Shown one piece after another: positions 8,771 through 21,900 of a stretch of 64,000 nt of DNA; the stretch's first letter is position 1; each line of letters opens with the position of its first letter. The notes beneath the pieces are model-generated. The model saw nothing but the letters and a program-made list of their open reading frames with translations. It was not told where the DNA came from and ran no database searches. Origin of the DNA: Setophaga petechia. Taxonomy: Eukaryota; Chordata; Aves; Passeriformes; Parulidae. Both the position numbers and the translations under genes were made by a program. The stretch lies in assembly GCA_024362935.1 (NCBI GenBank), contig JANCRA010000028.1, positions 4,996,501-5,060,500 of the forward strand, given 5' to 3'.

Positions 8771-11700
8771 ATGGTGCGTGCCGGAGCCATGGGTGACGGT
8801 TACGCACCTTTGACTGCGCTTGTCCTGCTGCTGGCCGCCGTGGCTGTCTGCTGGGCCCTTGGCCTCTGGCAGCCATGGAGGCGGCAAGCAGGGACAGCCA
8901 AGAGGCGCAAGCGCCCCGGGGTCCGGCCCAGAGGCTCACGCAGGAACCGGGGAGCCCCTGCGGCTCCCAGGCCCTGCAGGCCTCGGGCCACCCCTCGCAA
9001 GCGGCCAGGTGCTCCCGCCAGCACCCTGGGCAGCTCCTGCAGCTGCGGCCCCTGCGTGGCAGTGGGCCGAGAGCTGCAGGAACTGATGCAGCTGCTCTGG
9101 GCTGGCAGTGGGACATCTGAGCCGCTCTACTCTGGGATGTGGCGGGCCCTGTGGAAAGAGCTGCGGGAGCTGGTGAGGCGAGGCCACCTGCCCTGCTGTG
9201 GCTCGTCCCGCTCCCCCAGGCGCCGCCATCCCATGAGGAGGCAGCTCCCAGGAAGAGTCTCCATCCCTGGGAGGGCCTCGAGCCTTGCAAGGATGGCACG
9301 GCAGACGACACCCGCCATCCTTGCAAGAAGCTCAGGCTGTCAGAGATCCTCCATCCTGCCAGGAGCCTCGGCTACCTCTGACAGCCTCCATCCTTCAGAG
9401 AGGCTCAGTGAGACCTGTCAGCCTGCAGCAAGTGCAGAGCCCGCGGACAGGTCTCCCGGCTCCCTTGGACCCCTGGACTTGGACAAGACGGGCGCAACCC
9501 TGAGCGTTGTCGTGGCCAGGGAAAGCCCGCGAGTCCAAGTGGGAGCCCAGCCCGATGCAGGGGAGCCATCTCAGGAGCAGGTGGCTCGGGAGCAGCAAGC
9601 GTCCTGCAGCCGGCACTTGTCGGCCCACAGCTGCCAGGACGCTGTGCCGGCTGTGCCAGCGGGCTGCAGCCCGTGCCGGGTGGAGGAGACGAGCCTCGAG
9701 ACACCTGGGCACCTCCATCTCGAGGAAGCTGCTCCGAAACAGCCACCGACTGCCAAGGAGGCCCTAATAGAAGGTGAGATCTTCTGAGGAGCTGTCTGCA
9801 GCTCCCCTGGGGCTCTTCAGGGCCATTGCCAGGCCAGGCCCTCTGAGAGCAGCCTAGTCCCTGGCTGTTCTCAGTGCCTCTGATGGCTTCAAAAATCCCC
9901 TGCGTGGTTTGCAGCTGCTCCTGGGACCCCCCTGCGCGACAGCTCGGGCTGCAGCCCCGGCCGTGCACAAGAGCAGAGCGCAGGCCACGAGGCCGGGGCC
10001 AGCGCCGGTGCCGCCGTGCCCCCCTGCAGCGGGGCTCCTGCAGCCGCCTGTGCGCGCTGCCCGGGCCCGGCCGTGCCGCTCGCCAGCCCCTCGGCTGCAG
10101 GGCGGTGGCCGCTGCCCGGCGCGCGGCAGGGAGCAGGTGAGAGCAGCGCGGCCCGCGGGGGCCGGCCCCTGCCCTGGCGGGCACTGGGCGGGGGGGGGTT
10201 CCTGGGCGCAGCGCTGACGCCTCGCTCTCGGCCTTTTGCAGGGCAAAAGAAGGAGCTGCAGGAGCTCTACCAGCTGGGCCCGCAGCTGGGCAGGGGCGGC
10301 TTCGGCACCGTTTTCGCGGGCAGCCGCCTGGCGGACGGTAGCCCGGTAAGTGGGCGGCACGGGCGGGCGCGGGCGGAGGCTCCGGGCCGGGGCTGGGCGG
10401 GGCTGGAGCTCAGCCCCCTGTGTCCGTGCCTTGCAGGTGGCTCTCAAGCGCGTGGCCCGGGAGAGCGTCCTGCGCTGGGACGAGCGCGTGAGTGAGCGGG
10501 GCCAGCGGGCCGGGGCGGGCCGGGGCGGGCAGGGATAAGGCCGGGGAGGGCCCCGAGGGAGGGCGCCGAGGCACGGCGGGGGCGGCGGGCGTGGGCTCAG
10601 CGCGCGAGGCGCAGCACGGCGGGCCCGCGGATGCCGAACGCCGGGGCCGGCCATAGGCGGGGGGACAGCTGCCAAGCGTGCCCTGGGCGGGAGGGATCCC
10701 GAGCAGCACGGAGGCTGCCCGAGGGGGCACCGGGGCATGCCGGGCAGGGGGCAATGGAGGCACAGAGCAGCACCAGGCCTAGCGCAGGCAATGTCTCGTC
10801 CTCGCAGCCCGACGGCACCCGTGTTCCGCTGGAGATCGTGCTGATGGAGAAGGTGGGCTCCGGCTGCCGCAGCATCATCCAGCTCCTGGACTGGTTCGAG
10901 CTGCCTGACAGCTTCGTGCTGGTCCTGGAGCGTCCGGGGCGATCGCGGGATCTGCTGGAGCTGCTGCGGGAGCAGCAGTTCCTGAGCGAGGAGGCGGCGC
11001 GCTGGCTTTTCTGCCAGGTGCTGGAGGCCGTGTGGCACTGCACCGCCTGCGGCGTCTGGCACGGCGACATCAAGGCGGAGAACCTCCTCGTGGACCCGGA
11101 CACTGGCAGCCTGAAGCTCATCGACTTCGGTTGCGGCACCTTCTTCCACGGCCACACCTGCAGGGATGTTGCCGGTGAGCCCGCGGCCCGGGCCCTGCTG
11201 CCTCTGCCAGGCACTGCACCGTGCCATTCCCTCCTGGGCTGTGGGTGCGGCATTCAGCCGGCTGCCGGCTGCCCCGTGCCCCGGGGCAGGTGCTGTGCCC
11301 CAGGAGCCGGCTGCTGGCCTTGCCGACAGAGGGGGGGGGGTGCAAAAGCCAGGCCCCGGCCCCTCGGCTTGGCAGGCCTGCTTGGGCTTGGGCCGCTCTT
11401 CTGGCCTTCTCTGCCTTGCAGAGCGCTTTCCTGGCTTTGGCCAATTGCCTGCGGGTGCCGGGTGGCCTTGGGGGAAGTTGTGGCCGCAGGTGCGGGCCCT
11501 GCCTCTGGCAGGAGGCCGGCGCCAGGCTCTGGAAGGCAGCAGCCTGCGCCCGACCAGCGCCGCCTGTCTCCCCTAGGAACACGGATGTACTGCTCGCCCG
11601 AGTGGATCCGCCTGGGCTTCTACCACAAGGAGCCGGCTACCATCTGGTCCCTGGGCGTGCTGCTCTATGTCATGGTCTGCGGGTGCTTCCCCTTCCGGGA

Positions 11701-12036
11701 CGACCATGACATCGTGTGGGGGCAGCTCTTCTTCTGGCGGCAGGTGTCTCCAGGTTGGTGTGGGCCTCAAGCACGCTGGGCTGGAGGAGGTGGCCGTGTC
11801 CTGCCGTGCCGCTGTCCCGCCAAGGGCAGCTCTGAGCACTCGCAGCCTGGCCCGGCTTCTGCGGGCACTGCCGGGCGCGGCCGGGCAGGAGCCTCGTGCC
11901 AGTGAGCGGCGCTTTCTGCCTTCTCTCCCCAGAGTGCCAGCACCTGATCACCTGGTGTTTGGGCAAGCACCCCCTGGACCGGGCCAATCTGGAGGACATC
12001 TGGCGCCACCCTTGGGTGTGGGGCGGGCGCCTTTGA
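8771..12036 (+). CDS. PIM1-like serine/threonine kinase, copy 3
   Basis: Exons: 8771-9773, 9915-10136, 10242-10345, 10437-10487, 10808-11174, 11577-11753, 11933-12036. The frame is open from start to stop, giving the same 675-residue protein as copy 2. The one coding difference from copy 2 that I found is silent: an Arg codon in exon 2 reads CGT instead of CGC (near 9964). The intron-5 G tract has a base change next to it (near 11340). Pro181, Ala540 and Ala603 (GCT) match copy 2. Predicted product and location are as for copy 2. Confidence 0.88.
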
Positions 12037-13853
12037 TGCCCGGCTGGAGCCCCTGCAGCACCCAGTCACCGAGTCCCACGCAGGACCGAGGGCCGGAAAA
12101 ATAAACCAGCCACCAACCCATTGCGGGCTGTCACGACTGGTCCTTGTTAGCAACTGCGGCTAAAGAAACCTCTTGGCAAAAGGGGAAATCAGAGTGTTCC
12201 CTCCTGCCTTGGTCAAGGTTTTGATGCCTCTCCTCCATGTAGGTGGTTTTGTGTCTTCAAGCTCAGGCTGGAGTACTGCTAGGAGTGGCTTTAGCAAGGC
12301 GAGAAATGCAACAGTGAACCAACAGCTTCCCTTTCCAACTGACAAAGCAACTTGGGTTCACCTGAAGTGCCGCAAGGGCCCGTGTGTGCGTTCCAAGGGC
12401 CACCGGGTGGCAGGAACAGAGACCTCGCTCCTCTCCAAAGCTGTAGAACAGTTAGCAGTGGCAAAATGTGATTTTGGGTTAAGCCCTGACAAAATTGTTC
12501 CTCATTCGTCCCCAGAAATGGGAAGCTGGGCTGGGCCTTTGACCTGCTGGGACTGCAGCGTTGTCAGTCATAGGCATGGAGCCCACGGGAAATGCTGAGG
12601 TGCTGGAGTCATTCCCATCATGCTGGGACCATTGTACCACCCCACCCCACTCCACCATCCCCCCCCCAAAAATAAAAAATCACGGTTTGCCCTGAAATGG
12701 CAGCTCCTCCTCACCCTGTTGGTCATTATGAGGGGACATTGGGCTCTGGCTGGGGGTGGAAAAGCTCCCAAAGGGCCTTGAACTCCTGCGGGAATTGGTC
12801 CAGCAAGGAGGTGGCACTGAGCCTTTCAGGGAATTGTGGGGAAAGAGAAGGTCCCCTCTGAGCCTCCTTTTGTCCAGGATGACAGAAACTGTGCTTGGAA
12901 TGACCGCCTTTGTTTGTATTTACAGAACCTGAGACGCACAGTGAGTGCTTCTGGGGAGGAGGGAGGTGTGTGGGGTATGCAGCCAACAAATAACGATGGT
13001 TAGTAATGGTTTTGTTGACCAACAGTGTAAAGGCCATTGCCATGGGCCTCATGGAGCTCATGGGCTCAGCAGCCACAGTCCCTGTGGAGATCAAGTCTGC
13101 CAGGCTCTCTGTGGGTGTCTGACACTCAGCTCAGCCCTCCGCGGCTCTGTAGCCCCGCCAGGGCCAGCAGGGTCCCGATGCCCAAAGGCACACAAAGCAT
13201 CCTCCCAGCACAAGCTGAGCCACTCAGGGTGGCAGAATCCTGTGGCAATTCAGCTCTCTGAGCATCCTCTCTGCTTTTAGATGGTCCCAGTGCCCTTGTC
13301 CCACAGACATTGGCTCTGCCAAGTACCACTGCCTTCTCTAGGTGCTGACGGGCATCAAACAGTGGAGGCACTGTGCTGTGAGGGACAGCGATCTTTTATT
13401 TGGGGTGGCTGGGGACAAGCTGGACCAGAATAAATAGCCATGAGATGTGGCTTTGGATGGGATTCATCCCGATATGTCCCAGTGGGATCCCCTTCAAACA
13501 TGTAGCCAAGGTCCTGAAAGCCCAAGGAGGTCCATGCTGGCTCAGGGCTCTCCAGCTGTATGTGACTTGAAAGGAAGGCTTTGGAACTATCCAGGAAACT
13601 CCATCCTTTCAATCAAACCATGATAGCAGGAAAAATGAAGGGAAGGTCATCGTGGGCACTACTGGGAAGTGATGGAAAGACACAACAGCCAGCCATGGGG
13701 GGAGGCGGGGCCATGATGGCACCCAGGGGAGGAGCCCTGCGGAGGGGCAGGTCTGTGGTGTCACACACTGTCCTGGCCACAGCACTGTGACATCATTGTG
13801 CCTATATGCCTATATAATCCGGGCCAGCCCCCGCAGCTGCCAGTGCAGTTGCG
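12037..13853 (+). other. Spacer 3: poly(A) signal and non-coding spacer
   Basis: AATAAA at 12100-12105. Two changes (near 12426 and 13156) recur only in spacer 12, with the first also in spacer 13. This is another long-distance shared variant. No gene seen. Confidence 0.75.
13788..13818 (+). promoter_or_regulatory. Core promoter of copy 4 (CRE-like + TATA)
   Basis: TGACATCA at 13788-13795 and TATATAAT at 13811-13818, upstream of the ATG at 13854. Confidence 0.7.
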
Positions 13854-16800
13854 ATGGTGCGTGCCGGAGCCATGGGTGACGGTTACGCACCTTTGACTGC
13901 GCTTGTCCTGCTGCTGGCCGCCGTGGCTGTCTGCTGGGCCCTTGGCCTCTGGCAGCCATGGAGGCGGCAAGCAGGGACAGCCAAGAGGCGCAAGCGCCCC
14001 GGGGTCCGGCCCAGAGGCTCACGCAGGAACCGGGGAGCCCCTGCGGCTCCCAGGCCCTGCAGGCCTCGGGCCACCCCTCGCAAGCGGCCAGGTGCTCCCG
14101 CCAGCACCCTGGGCAGCTCCTGCAGCTGCGGCCCCTGCGTGGCAGTGGGCCGAGAGCTGCAGGAACTGATGCAGCTGCTCTGGGCTGGCAGTGGGACATC
14201 TGAGCCGCTCTACTCTGGGATGTGGCGGGCCCTGTGGAAAGAGCTGCGGGAGCTGGTGAGGCGAGGCCACCTGCCCTGCTGTGGCTCGTCCCGCTCCCCC
14301 AGGCGCCGCCATCCCATGAGGAGGCAGCTCCCAGGAAGAGTCTCCATCCCTGGGAGGGCCTCGAGCCTTGCAAGGATGGCACGGCAGACGACACACGCCA
14401 TCCTTGCAAGAAGCTCAGGCTGTCAGAGATCCTCCATCCTGCCAGGAGCCTCGGCTACCTCTGACAGCCTCCATCCTTCAGAGAGGCTCAGTGAGACCTG
14501 TCAGCCTGCAGCAAGTGCAGAGCCCGCGGACAGGTCTCCCGGCTCCCTTGGACCCCTGGACTTGGACAAGACGGGCGCAACCCTGAGCGTTGTCGTGGCC
14601 AGGGAAAGCCCGCGAGTCCAAGTGGGAGCCCAGCCCGATGCAGGGGAGCCATCTCAGGAGCAGGTGGCTCGGGAGCAGCAAGCGTCCTGCAGCCGGCACT
14701 TGTCGGCCCACAGCTGCCAGGACGCTGTGCCGGCTGTGCCAGCGGGCTGCAGCCCGTGCCGGGTGGAGGAGACGAGCCTCGAGACACCTGGGCACCTCCA
14801 TCTCGAGGAAGCTGCTCCGAAACAGCCACCGACTGCCAAGGAGGCCCTAATAGAAGGTGAGATCTTCTGAGGAGCTGTCTGCAGCTCCCCTGGGGCTCTT
14901 CAGGGCCATTGCCAGGCCAGGCCCTCTGAGAGCAGCCTAGTCCCTGGCTGTTCTCAGTGCCTCTGATGGCTTCAAAAATCCCCTGCGTGGTTTGCAGCTG
15001 CTCCTGGGACCCCCCTGCGCGACAGCTCGGGCTGCAGCCCCGGCCGCGCACAAGAGCAGAGCGCAGGCCACGAGGCCGGGGCCAGCGCCGGTGCCGCCGT
15101 GCCCCCCTGCAGCGGGGCTCCTGCAGCCGCCTGTGCGCGCTGCCCGGGCCCGGCCGTGCCGCTCGCCAGCCCCTCGGCTGCAGGGCGGTGGCCGCTGCCC
15201 GGCGCGCGGCAGGGAGCAGGTGAGAGCAGCGCGGCCCGCGGGGGCCGGCCCCTGCCCTGGCGGGCACTGGGCGGGGGGGGGTTCCTGGGCGCAGCGCTGA
15301 CGCCTCGCTCTCGGCCTTTTGCAGGGCAAAAGAAGGAGCTGCAGGAGCTCTACCAGCTGGGCCCGCAGCTGGGCAGGGGCGGCTTCGGCACCGTTTTCGC
15401 GGGCAGCCGCCTGGCGGACGGTAGCCCGGTAAGTGGGCGGCACGGGCGGGCGCGGGCGGAGGCTCCGGGCCGGGGCTGGGCGGGGCTGGAGCTCAGCCCC
15501 CTGTGTCCGTGCCTTGCAGGTGGCTCTCAAGCGCGTGGCCCGGGAGAGCGTCCTGCGCTGGGACGAGCGCGTGAGTGAGCGGGGCCAGCGGGCCGGGGCG
15601 GGCCGGGGCGGGCAGGGATAAGGCCGGGGAGGGCCCCGAGGGAGGGCGCCGAGGCACGGCGGGGGCGGCGGGCGTGGGCTCAGCGCGCGAGGCGCAGCAC
15701 GGCGGGCCCGCGGATGCCGAACGCCGGGGCCGGCCATAGGCGGGGGGACAGCTGCCAAGCGTGCCCTGGGCGGGAGGGATCCCGAGCAGCACGGAGGCTG
15801 CCCGAGGGGGCACCGGGGCATGCCGGGCAGGGGGCAATGGAGGCACAGAGCAGCACCAGGCCTAGCGCAGGCAATGTCTCGTCCTCGCAGCCCGACGGCA
15901 CCCGTGTTCCGCTGGAGATCGTGCTGATGGAGAAGGTGGGCTCCGGCTGCCGCAGCATCATCCAGCTCCTGGACTGGTTCGAGCTGCCTGACAGCTTCGT
16001 GCTGGTCCTGGAGCGTCCGGGGCGATCGCGGGATCTGCTGGAGCTGCTGCGGGAGCAGCAGTTCCTGAGCGAGGAGGCGGCGCGCTGGCTTTTCTGCCAG
16101 GTGCTGGAGGCCGTGTGGCACTGCACCACCTGCGGCGTCTGGCACGGCGACATCAAGGCGGAGAACCTCCTCGTGGACCCGGACACTGGCAGCCTGAAGC
16201 TCATCGACTTCGGTTGCGGCACCTTCTTCCACGGCCACACCTGCAGGGATGTTGCCGGTGAGCCCGCGGCCCGGGCCCTGCTGCCTCTGCCAGGCACTGC
16301 ACCGTGCCATTCCCTCCTGGGCTGTGGGTGCGGCATTCAGCCGGCTGCCGGCTGCCCCGTGCCCCGGGGCAGGTGCTGTGCCCCAGGAGCCGGCTGCTGG
16401 CCTTGCCGACAGAGGGGGGGGGCTGCAAAAGCCAGGCCCCGGCCCCTCGGCTTGGCAGGCCTGCTTGGGCTTGGGCCGCTCTTCTGGCCTTCTCTGCCTT
16501 GCAGAGCGCTTTCCTGGCTTTGGCCAATTGCCTGCGGGTGCCGGGTGGCCTTGGGGGAAGTTGTGGCCGCAGGTGCGGGCCCTGCCTCTGGCAGGAGGCC
16601 GGCGCCAGGCTCTGGAAGGCAGCAGCCTGCGCCCGACCAGCGCCGCCTGTCTCCCCTAGGAACACGGATGTACTGCTCGCCCGAGTGGATCCGCCTGGGC
16701 TTCTACCACAAGGAGCCGGCTACCATCTGGTCCCTGGGCGTGCTGCTCTATGTCATGGTCTGCGGGTGCTTCCCCTTCCGGGACGACCATGACATCGTGT

Positions 16801-17119
16801 GGGGGCAGCTCTTCTTCTGGCGGCAGGTGTCTCCAGGTTGGTGTGGGCCTCAAGCACGCTGGGCTGGAGGAGGTGGCCGTGTCCTGCCGTGCCGCTGTCC
16901 CGCCAAGGGCAGCTCTGAGCACTCGCAGCCTGGCCCGGCTTCTGCGGGCACTGCCGGGCGCGGCCGGGCAGGAGCCTCGTGCCAGTGAGCGGCGCTTTCT
17001 GCCTTCTCTCCCCAGAGTGCCAGCACCTGATCACCTGGTGTTTGGGCAAGCACCCCCTGGACCGGGCCAATCTGGAGGACATCTGGCGCCACCCTTGGGT
17101 GTGGGGCGGGCGCCTTTGA
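13854..17119 (+). CDS. PIM1-like serine/threonine kinase, copy 4 (His181, Thr540)
   Basis: Exons: 13854-14856, 14998-15219, 15325-15428, 15520-15570, 15891-16257, 16660-16836, 17016-17119. The frame is intact, 675 residues. It has two amino-acid differences from copy 2: Pro181His in the extension (CCC to CAC, near 14395) and Ala540Thr (GCC to ACC, near 16128), five residues before the HGD motif. Thr540 is shared only with copy 12, about 39 kb away, which suggests sequence exchange between distant units. It is the last copy with the upstream-type intron-4 variant. Confidence 0.87.
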
Positions 17120-18936
17120 TGCCCGGCTGGAGCCCCTGCAGCACCCAGTCACCGAGTCCCACGCAGGACCGAGGGCCGGAAAAATAAACCAGCCACCAAC
17201 CCATTGCGGGCTGTCACGACTGGTCCTTGTTAGCAACTGCGGCTAAAGAAACCTCTTGGCAAAAGGGGAAATCAGAGTGTTCCCTCCTGCCTTGGTCAAG
17301 GTTTTGATGCCTCTCCTCCATGTAGGTGGTTTTGTGTCTTCAAGCTCAGGCTGGAGTACTGCTAGGAGTGGCTTTAGCAAGGCGAGAAATGCAACAGTGA
17401 ACCAACAGCTTCCCTTTCCAACTGACAAAGCAACTTGGGTTCACCTGAAGTGCCGCAAGGGCCCGTGTGTGCGTTCCAAGGGCCACCGGGTGGCAGGAAC
17501 AGAGACCTTGCTCCTCTCCAAAGCTGTAGAACAGTTAGCAGTGGCAAAATGTGATTTTGGGTTAAGCCCTGACAAAATTGTTCCTCATTCGTCCCCAGAA
17601 ATGGGAAGCTGGGCTGGGCCTTTGACCTGCTGGGACTGCAGCGTTGTCAGTCATAGGCATGGAGCCCACGGGAAATGCTGAGGTGCTGGAGTCATTCCCA
17701 TCATGCTGGGACCATTGTACCACCCCACCCCACTCCACCATCCCCCCCCCAAAAATAAAAAATCACGGTTTGCCCTGAAATGGCAGCTCCTCCTCACCCT
17801 GTTGGTCATTATGAGGGGACATTGGGCTCTGGCTGGGGGTGGAAAAGCTCCCAAAGGGCCTTGAACTCCTGCGGGAATTGGTCCAGCAAGGAGGTGGCAC
17901 TGAGCCTTTCAGGGAATTGTGGGGAAAGAGAAGGTCCCCTCTGAGCCTCCTTTTGTCCAGGATGACAGAAACTGTGCTTGGAATGACCGCCTTTGTTTGT
18001 ATTTACAGAACCTGAGACGCACAGTGAGTGCTTCTGGGGAGGAGGGAGGTGTGTGGGGTATGCAGCCAACAAATAACGATGGTTAGTAATGGTTTTGTTG
18101 ACCAACAGTGTAAAGGCCATTGCCATGGGCCTCATGGAGCTCATGGGCTCAGCAGCCACAGTCCCTGTGGAGATCAAGTCTGCCAGGCTCTCTGTGGGTG
18201 TCTGACACTCAGCTCAGCCCTCCGCGGCTCTGTAGCCCTGCCAGGGCCAGCAGGGTCCCGATGCCCAAAGGCACACAAAGCATCCTCCCAGCACAAGCTG
18301 AGCCACTCAGGGTGGCAGAATCCTGTGGCAATTCAGCTCTCTGAGCATCCTCTCTGCTTTTAGATGGTCCCAGTGCCCTTGTCCCACAGACATTGGCTCT
18401 GCCAAGTACCACTGCCTTCTCTAGGTGCTGACGGGCATCAAACAGTGGAGGCACTGTGCTGTGAGGGACAGCGATCTTTTATTTGGGGTGGCTGGGGACA
18501 AGCTGGACCAGAATAAATAGCCATGAGATGTGGCTTTGGATGGGATTCATCCCGATATGTCCCAGTGGGATCCCCTTCAAACATGTAGCCAAGGTCCTGA
18601 AAGCCCAAGGAGGTCCATGCTGGCTCAGGGCTCTCCAGCTGTATGTGACTTGAAAGGAAGGCTTTGGAACTATCCAGGAAACTCCATCCTTTCAATCAAA
18701 CCATGATAGCAGGAAAAATGAAGGGAAGGTCATCGTGGGCACTACTGGGAAGTGATGGAAAGACACAACAGCCAGCCATGGGGGGAGGCGGGGCCATGAT
18801 GGCACCCAGGGGAGGAGCCCTGCGGAGGGGCAGGTCTGTGGTGTCACACACTGTCCTGGCCACAGCACTGTGACATCATTGTGCCTATATGCCTATATAA
18901 TCCGGGCCAGCCCCCGCAGCTGCCAGTGCAGTTGCG
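17120..18936 (+). other. Spacer 4: poly(A) signal and non-coding spacer
   Basis: AATAAA at 17183-17188. Carries the T form of the variant near 17411. No gene seen. Confidence 0.75.
18871..18901 (+). promoter_or_regulatory. Core promoter of copy 5 (CRE-like + TATA)
   Basis: TGACATCA at 18871-18878 and TATATAAT at 18894-18901, upstream of the ATG at 18937. The promoter is intact although the coding part is frameshifted. Confidence 0.7.
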
Positions 18937-21900
18937 ATGGTGCGTGCCGGAGCCATGGGTGACGGTTACGCACCTTTGACTGCGCTTGTCCTGCTGCTGG
19001 CCGCCGTGGCTGTCTGCTGGGCCCTTGGCCTCTGGCAGCCATGGAGGCGGCAAGCAGGGACAGCCAAGAGGCGCAAGCGCCCCGGGGTCCGGCCCAGAGG
19101 CTCACGCAGGAACCGGGGAGCCCCTGCGGCTCCCAGGCCCTGCAGGCCTCGGGCCACCCCTCGCAAGCGGCCAGGTGCTCCCGCCAGCACCCTGGGCAGC
19201 TCCTGCAGCTGCGGCCCCTGCGTGGCAGTGGGCCGAGAGCTGCAGGAACTGATGCAGCTGCTCTGGGCTGGCAGTGGGACATCTGAGCCGCTCTACTCTG
19301 GGATGTGGCGGGCCCTGTGGAAAGAGCTGCGGGAGCTGGTGAGGCGAGGCCACCTGCCCTGCTGTGGCTCGTCCCGCTCCCCCAGGCGCCGCCATCCCAT
19401 GAGGAGGCAGCTCCCAGGAAGAGTCTCCATCCCTGGGAGGGCCTCGAGCCTTGCAAGGATGGCACGGCAGACGACACACGCCATCCTTGCAAGAAGCTCA
19501 GGCTGTCAGAGATCCTCAATCCTGCCAGGAGCCTCGGCTACCTCTGACAGCCTCCATCCTTCAGAGAGGCTCAGTGAGACCTGTCAGCCTGCAGCAAGTG
19601 CAGAGCCCGCGGACAGGTCTCCCGGCTCCCTTGGACCCCTGGACTTGGACAAGACGGGCGCAACCCTGAGCGTTGTCGTGGCCAGGGAAAGCCCGCGAGT
19701 CCAAGTGGGAGCCCAGCCCGATGCAGGGGAGCCATCTCAGGAGCAGGTGGCTCGGGAGCAGCAAGCGTCCTGCAGCCGGCACTTGTCGGCCCACAGCTGC
19801 CAGGACGCTGTGCCGGCTGTGCCAGCGGGCTGCAGCCCGTGCCGGGTGGAGGAGACGAGCCTCGAGACACCTGGGCACCTCCATCTCGAGGAAGCTGCTC
19901 CGAAACAGCCACCGACTGCCAAGGAGGCCCTAATAGAAGGTGAGATCTTCTGAGGAGCTGTCTGCAGCTCCCCTGGGGCTCTTCAGGGCCATTGCCAGGC
20001 CAGGCCCTCTGAGAGCAGCCTAGTCCCTGGCTGTTCTCAGTGCCTCTGATGGCTTCAAAAATCCCCTGCGTGGTTTGCAGCTGCTCCTGGGACCCCCCTG
20101 CGCGACAGCTCGGGCTGCAGCCCCGGCCGCGCACAAGAGCAGAGCGCAGGCCACGAGGCCGGGGCCAGCGCCGGTGCCGCCGTGCCCCCCTGCAGCGGGG
20201 CTCCTGCAGCCGCCTGTGCGCGCTGCCCGGGCCCGGCCGTGCCGCTCGCCAGCCCCTCGGCTGCAGGGCGGTGGCCGCTGCCCGGCGCGCGGCAGGGAGC
20301 AGGTGAGAGCAGCGCGGCCCGCGGGGGCCGGCCCCTGCCCTGGCGGGCACTGGGCGGGGGGGGGTTCCTGGGCGCAGCGCTGACGCCTCGCTCTCGGCCT
20401 TTTGCAGGGCAAAAGAAGGAGCTGCAGGAGCTCTACCAGCTGGGCCCGCAGCTGGGCAGGGGCGGCTTCGGCACCGTTTTCGCGGGCAGCCGCCTGGCGG
20501 ACGGTAGCCCGGTAAGTGGGCGGCACGGGCGGGCGCGGGCGGAGGCTCCGGGCCGGGGCTGGGCGGGGCTGGAGCTCAGCCCCCTGTGTCCGTGCCTTGC
20601 AGGTGGCTCTCAAGCGCGTGGCCCGGGAGAGCGTCCTGCGCTGGGACGAGCGCGTGAGTGAGCGGGGCCAGCGGGCCGGGGCGGGCCGGGGCGGGCAGGG
20701 ATAAGGCCGGGGAGGGCCCCGAGGGAGGGCGCCGAGGCACGGCGGGGGCGGCGGGCGTGGGCTCAGCGCGCGAGGCGCAGCACGGCGGGCCCGCGGATGC
20801 CGAACGCCGGGGCCGGCTCCAGGCGGGGGGACAGCTGCCAAGCGTGCCCTGGGCGGGAGGGATCCCGAGCAGCACGGAGGCTGCCCGAGGGGGCACCGGG
20901 GCATGCCGGGCAGGGGGCAATGGAGGCACAGAGCAGCACCAGGCCTAGCGCAGGCAATGTCTCGTCCTCGCAGCCCGACGGCACCCGTGTTCCGCTGGAG
21001 ATCGTGCTGATGGAGAAGGTGGGCTCCGGCTGCCGCAGCATCATCCAGCTCCTGGACTGGTTCGAGCTGCCTGACAGCTTCGTGCTGGTCCTGGAGCGTC
21101 CGGGGCGATCGCGGGATCTGCTGGAGCTGCTGCGGGAGCAGCAGTTCCTGAGCGAGGAGGCGGCGCGCTGGCTTTTCTGCCAGGTGCTGGAGGCCGTGTG
21201 GCACTGCACCGCCTGCGGCGTCTGGCACGGCGACATCAAGGCGGAGAACCTCCTCGTGGACCCGGACACTGGCAGCCTGAAGCTCATCGACTTCGGTTGC
21301 GGCACCTTCTTCCACGGCCACACCTGCAGGGATGTTGCCGGTGAGCCCGCGGCCCGGGCCCTGCTGCCTCTGCTGCACCGTGCCATTCCCTCCTGGGCTG
21401 TGGGTGCGGCATTCAGCCGGCTGCCGGCTGCCCCGTGCCCCGGGGCAGGTGCTGTGCCCCAGGAGCCGGCTGCTGGCCTTGCCGACAGAGGGGGGGGGGC
21501 TGCAAAAGCCAGGCCCCGGCCCCTCGGCTTGGCAGGCCTGCTTGGGCTTGGGCCGCTCTTCTGGCCTTCTCTGCCTTGCAGAGCGCTTTCCTGGCTTTGG
21601 CCAATTGCCTGCGGGTGCCGGGTGGCCTTGGGGGAAGTTGTGGCCGCAGGTGCGGGCCCCTGCCTCTGGCAGGAGGCCGGCGCCAGGCTCTGGAAGGCAG
21701 CAGCCTGCGCGCCGACCAGCGCCGCCTGTCTCCCCTAGGAACACGGATGTACTGCTCGCCCGAGTGGATCCGCCTGGGCTTCTACCACAAGGAGCCGGCG
21801 ACCATCTGGTCCCTGGGCGTGCTGCTCTATGTCATGGTCTGCGGGTGCTTCCCCTTCCGGGACGACCATGACATCGTGTGGGGGGCAGCTCTTCTTCTGG

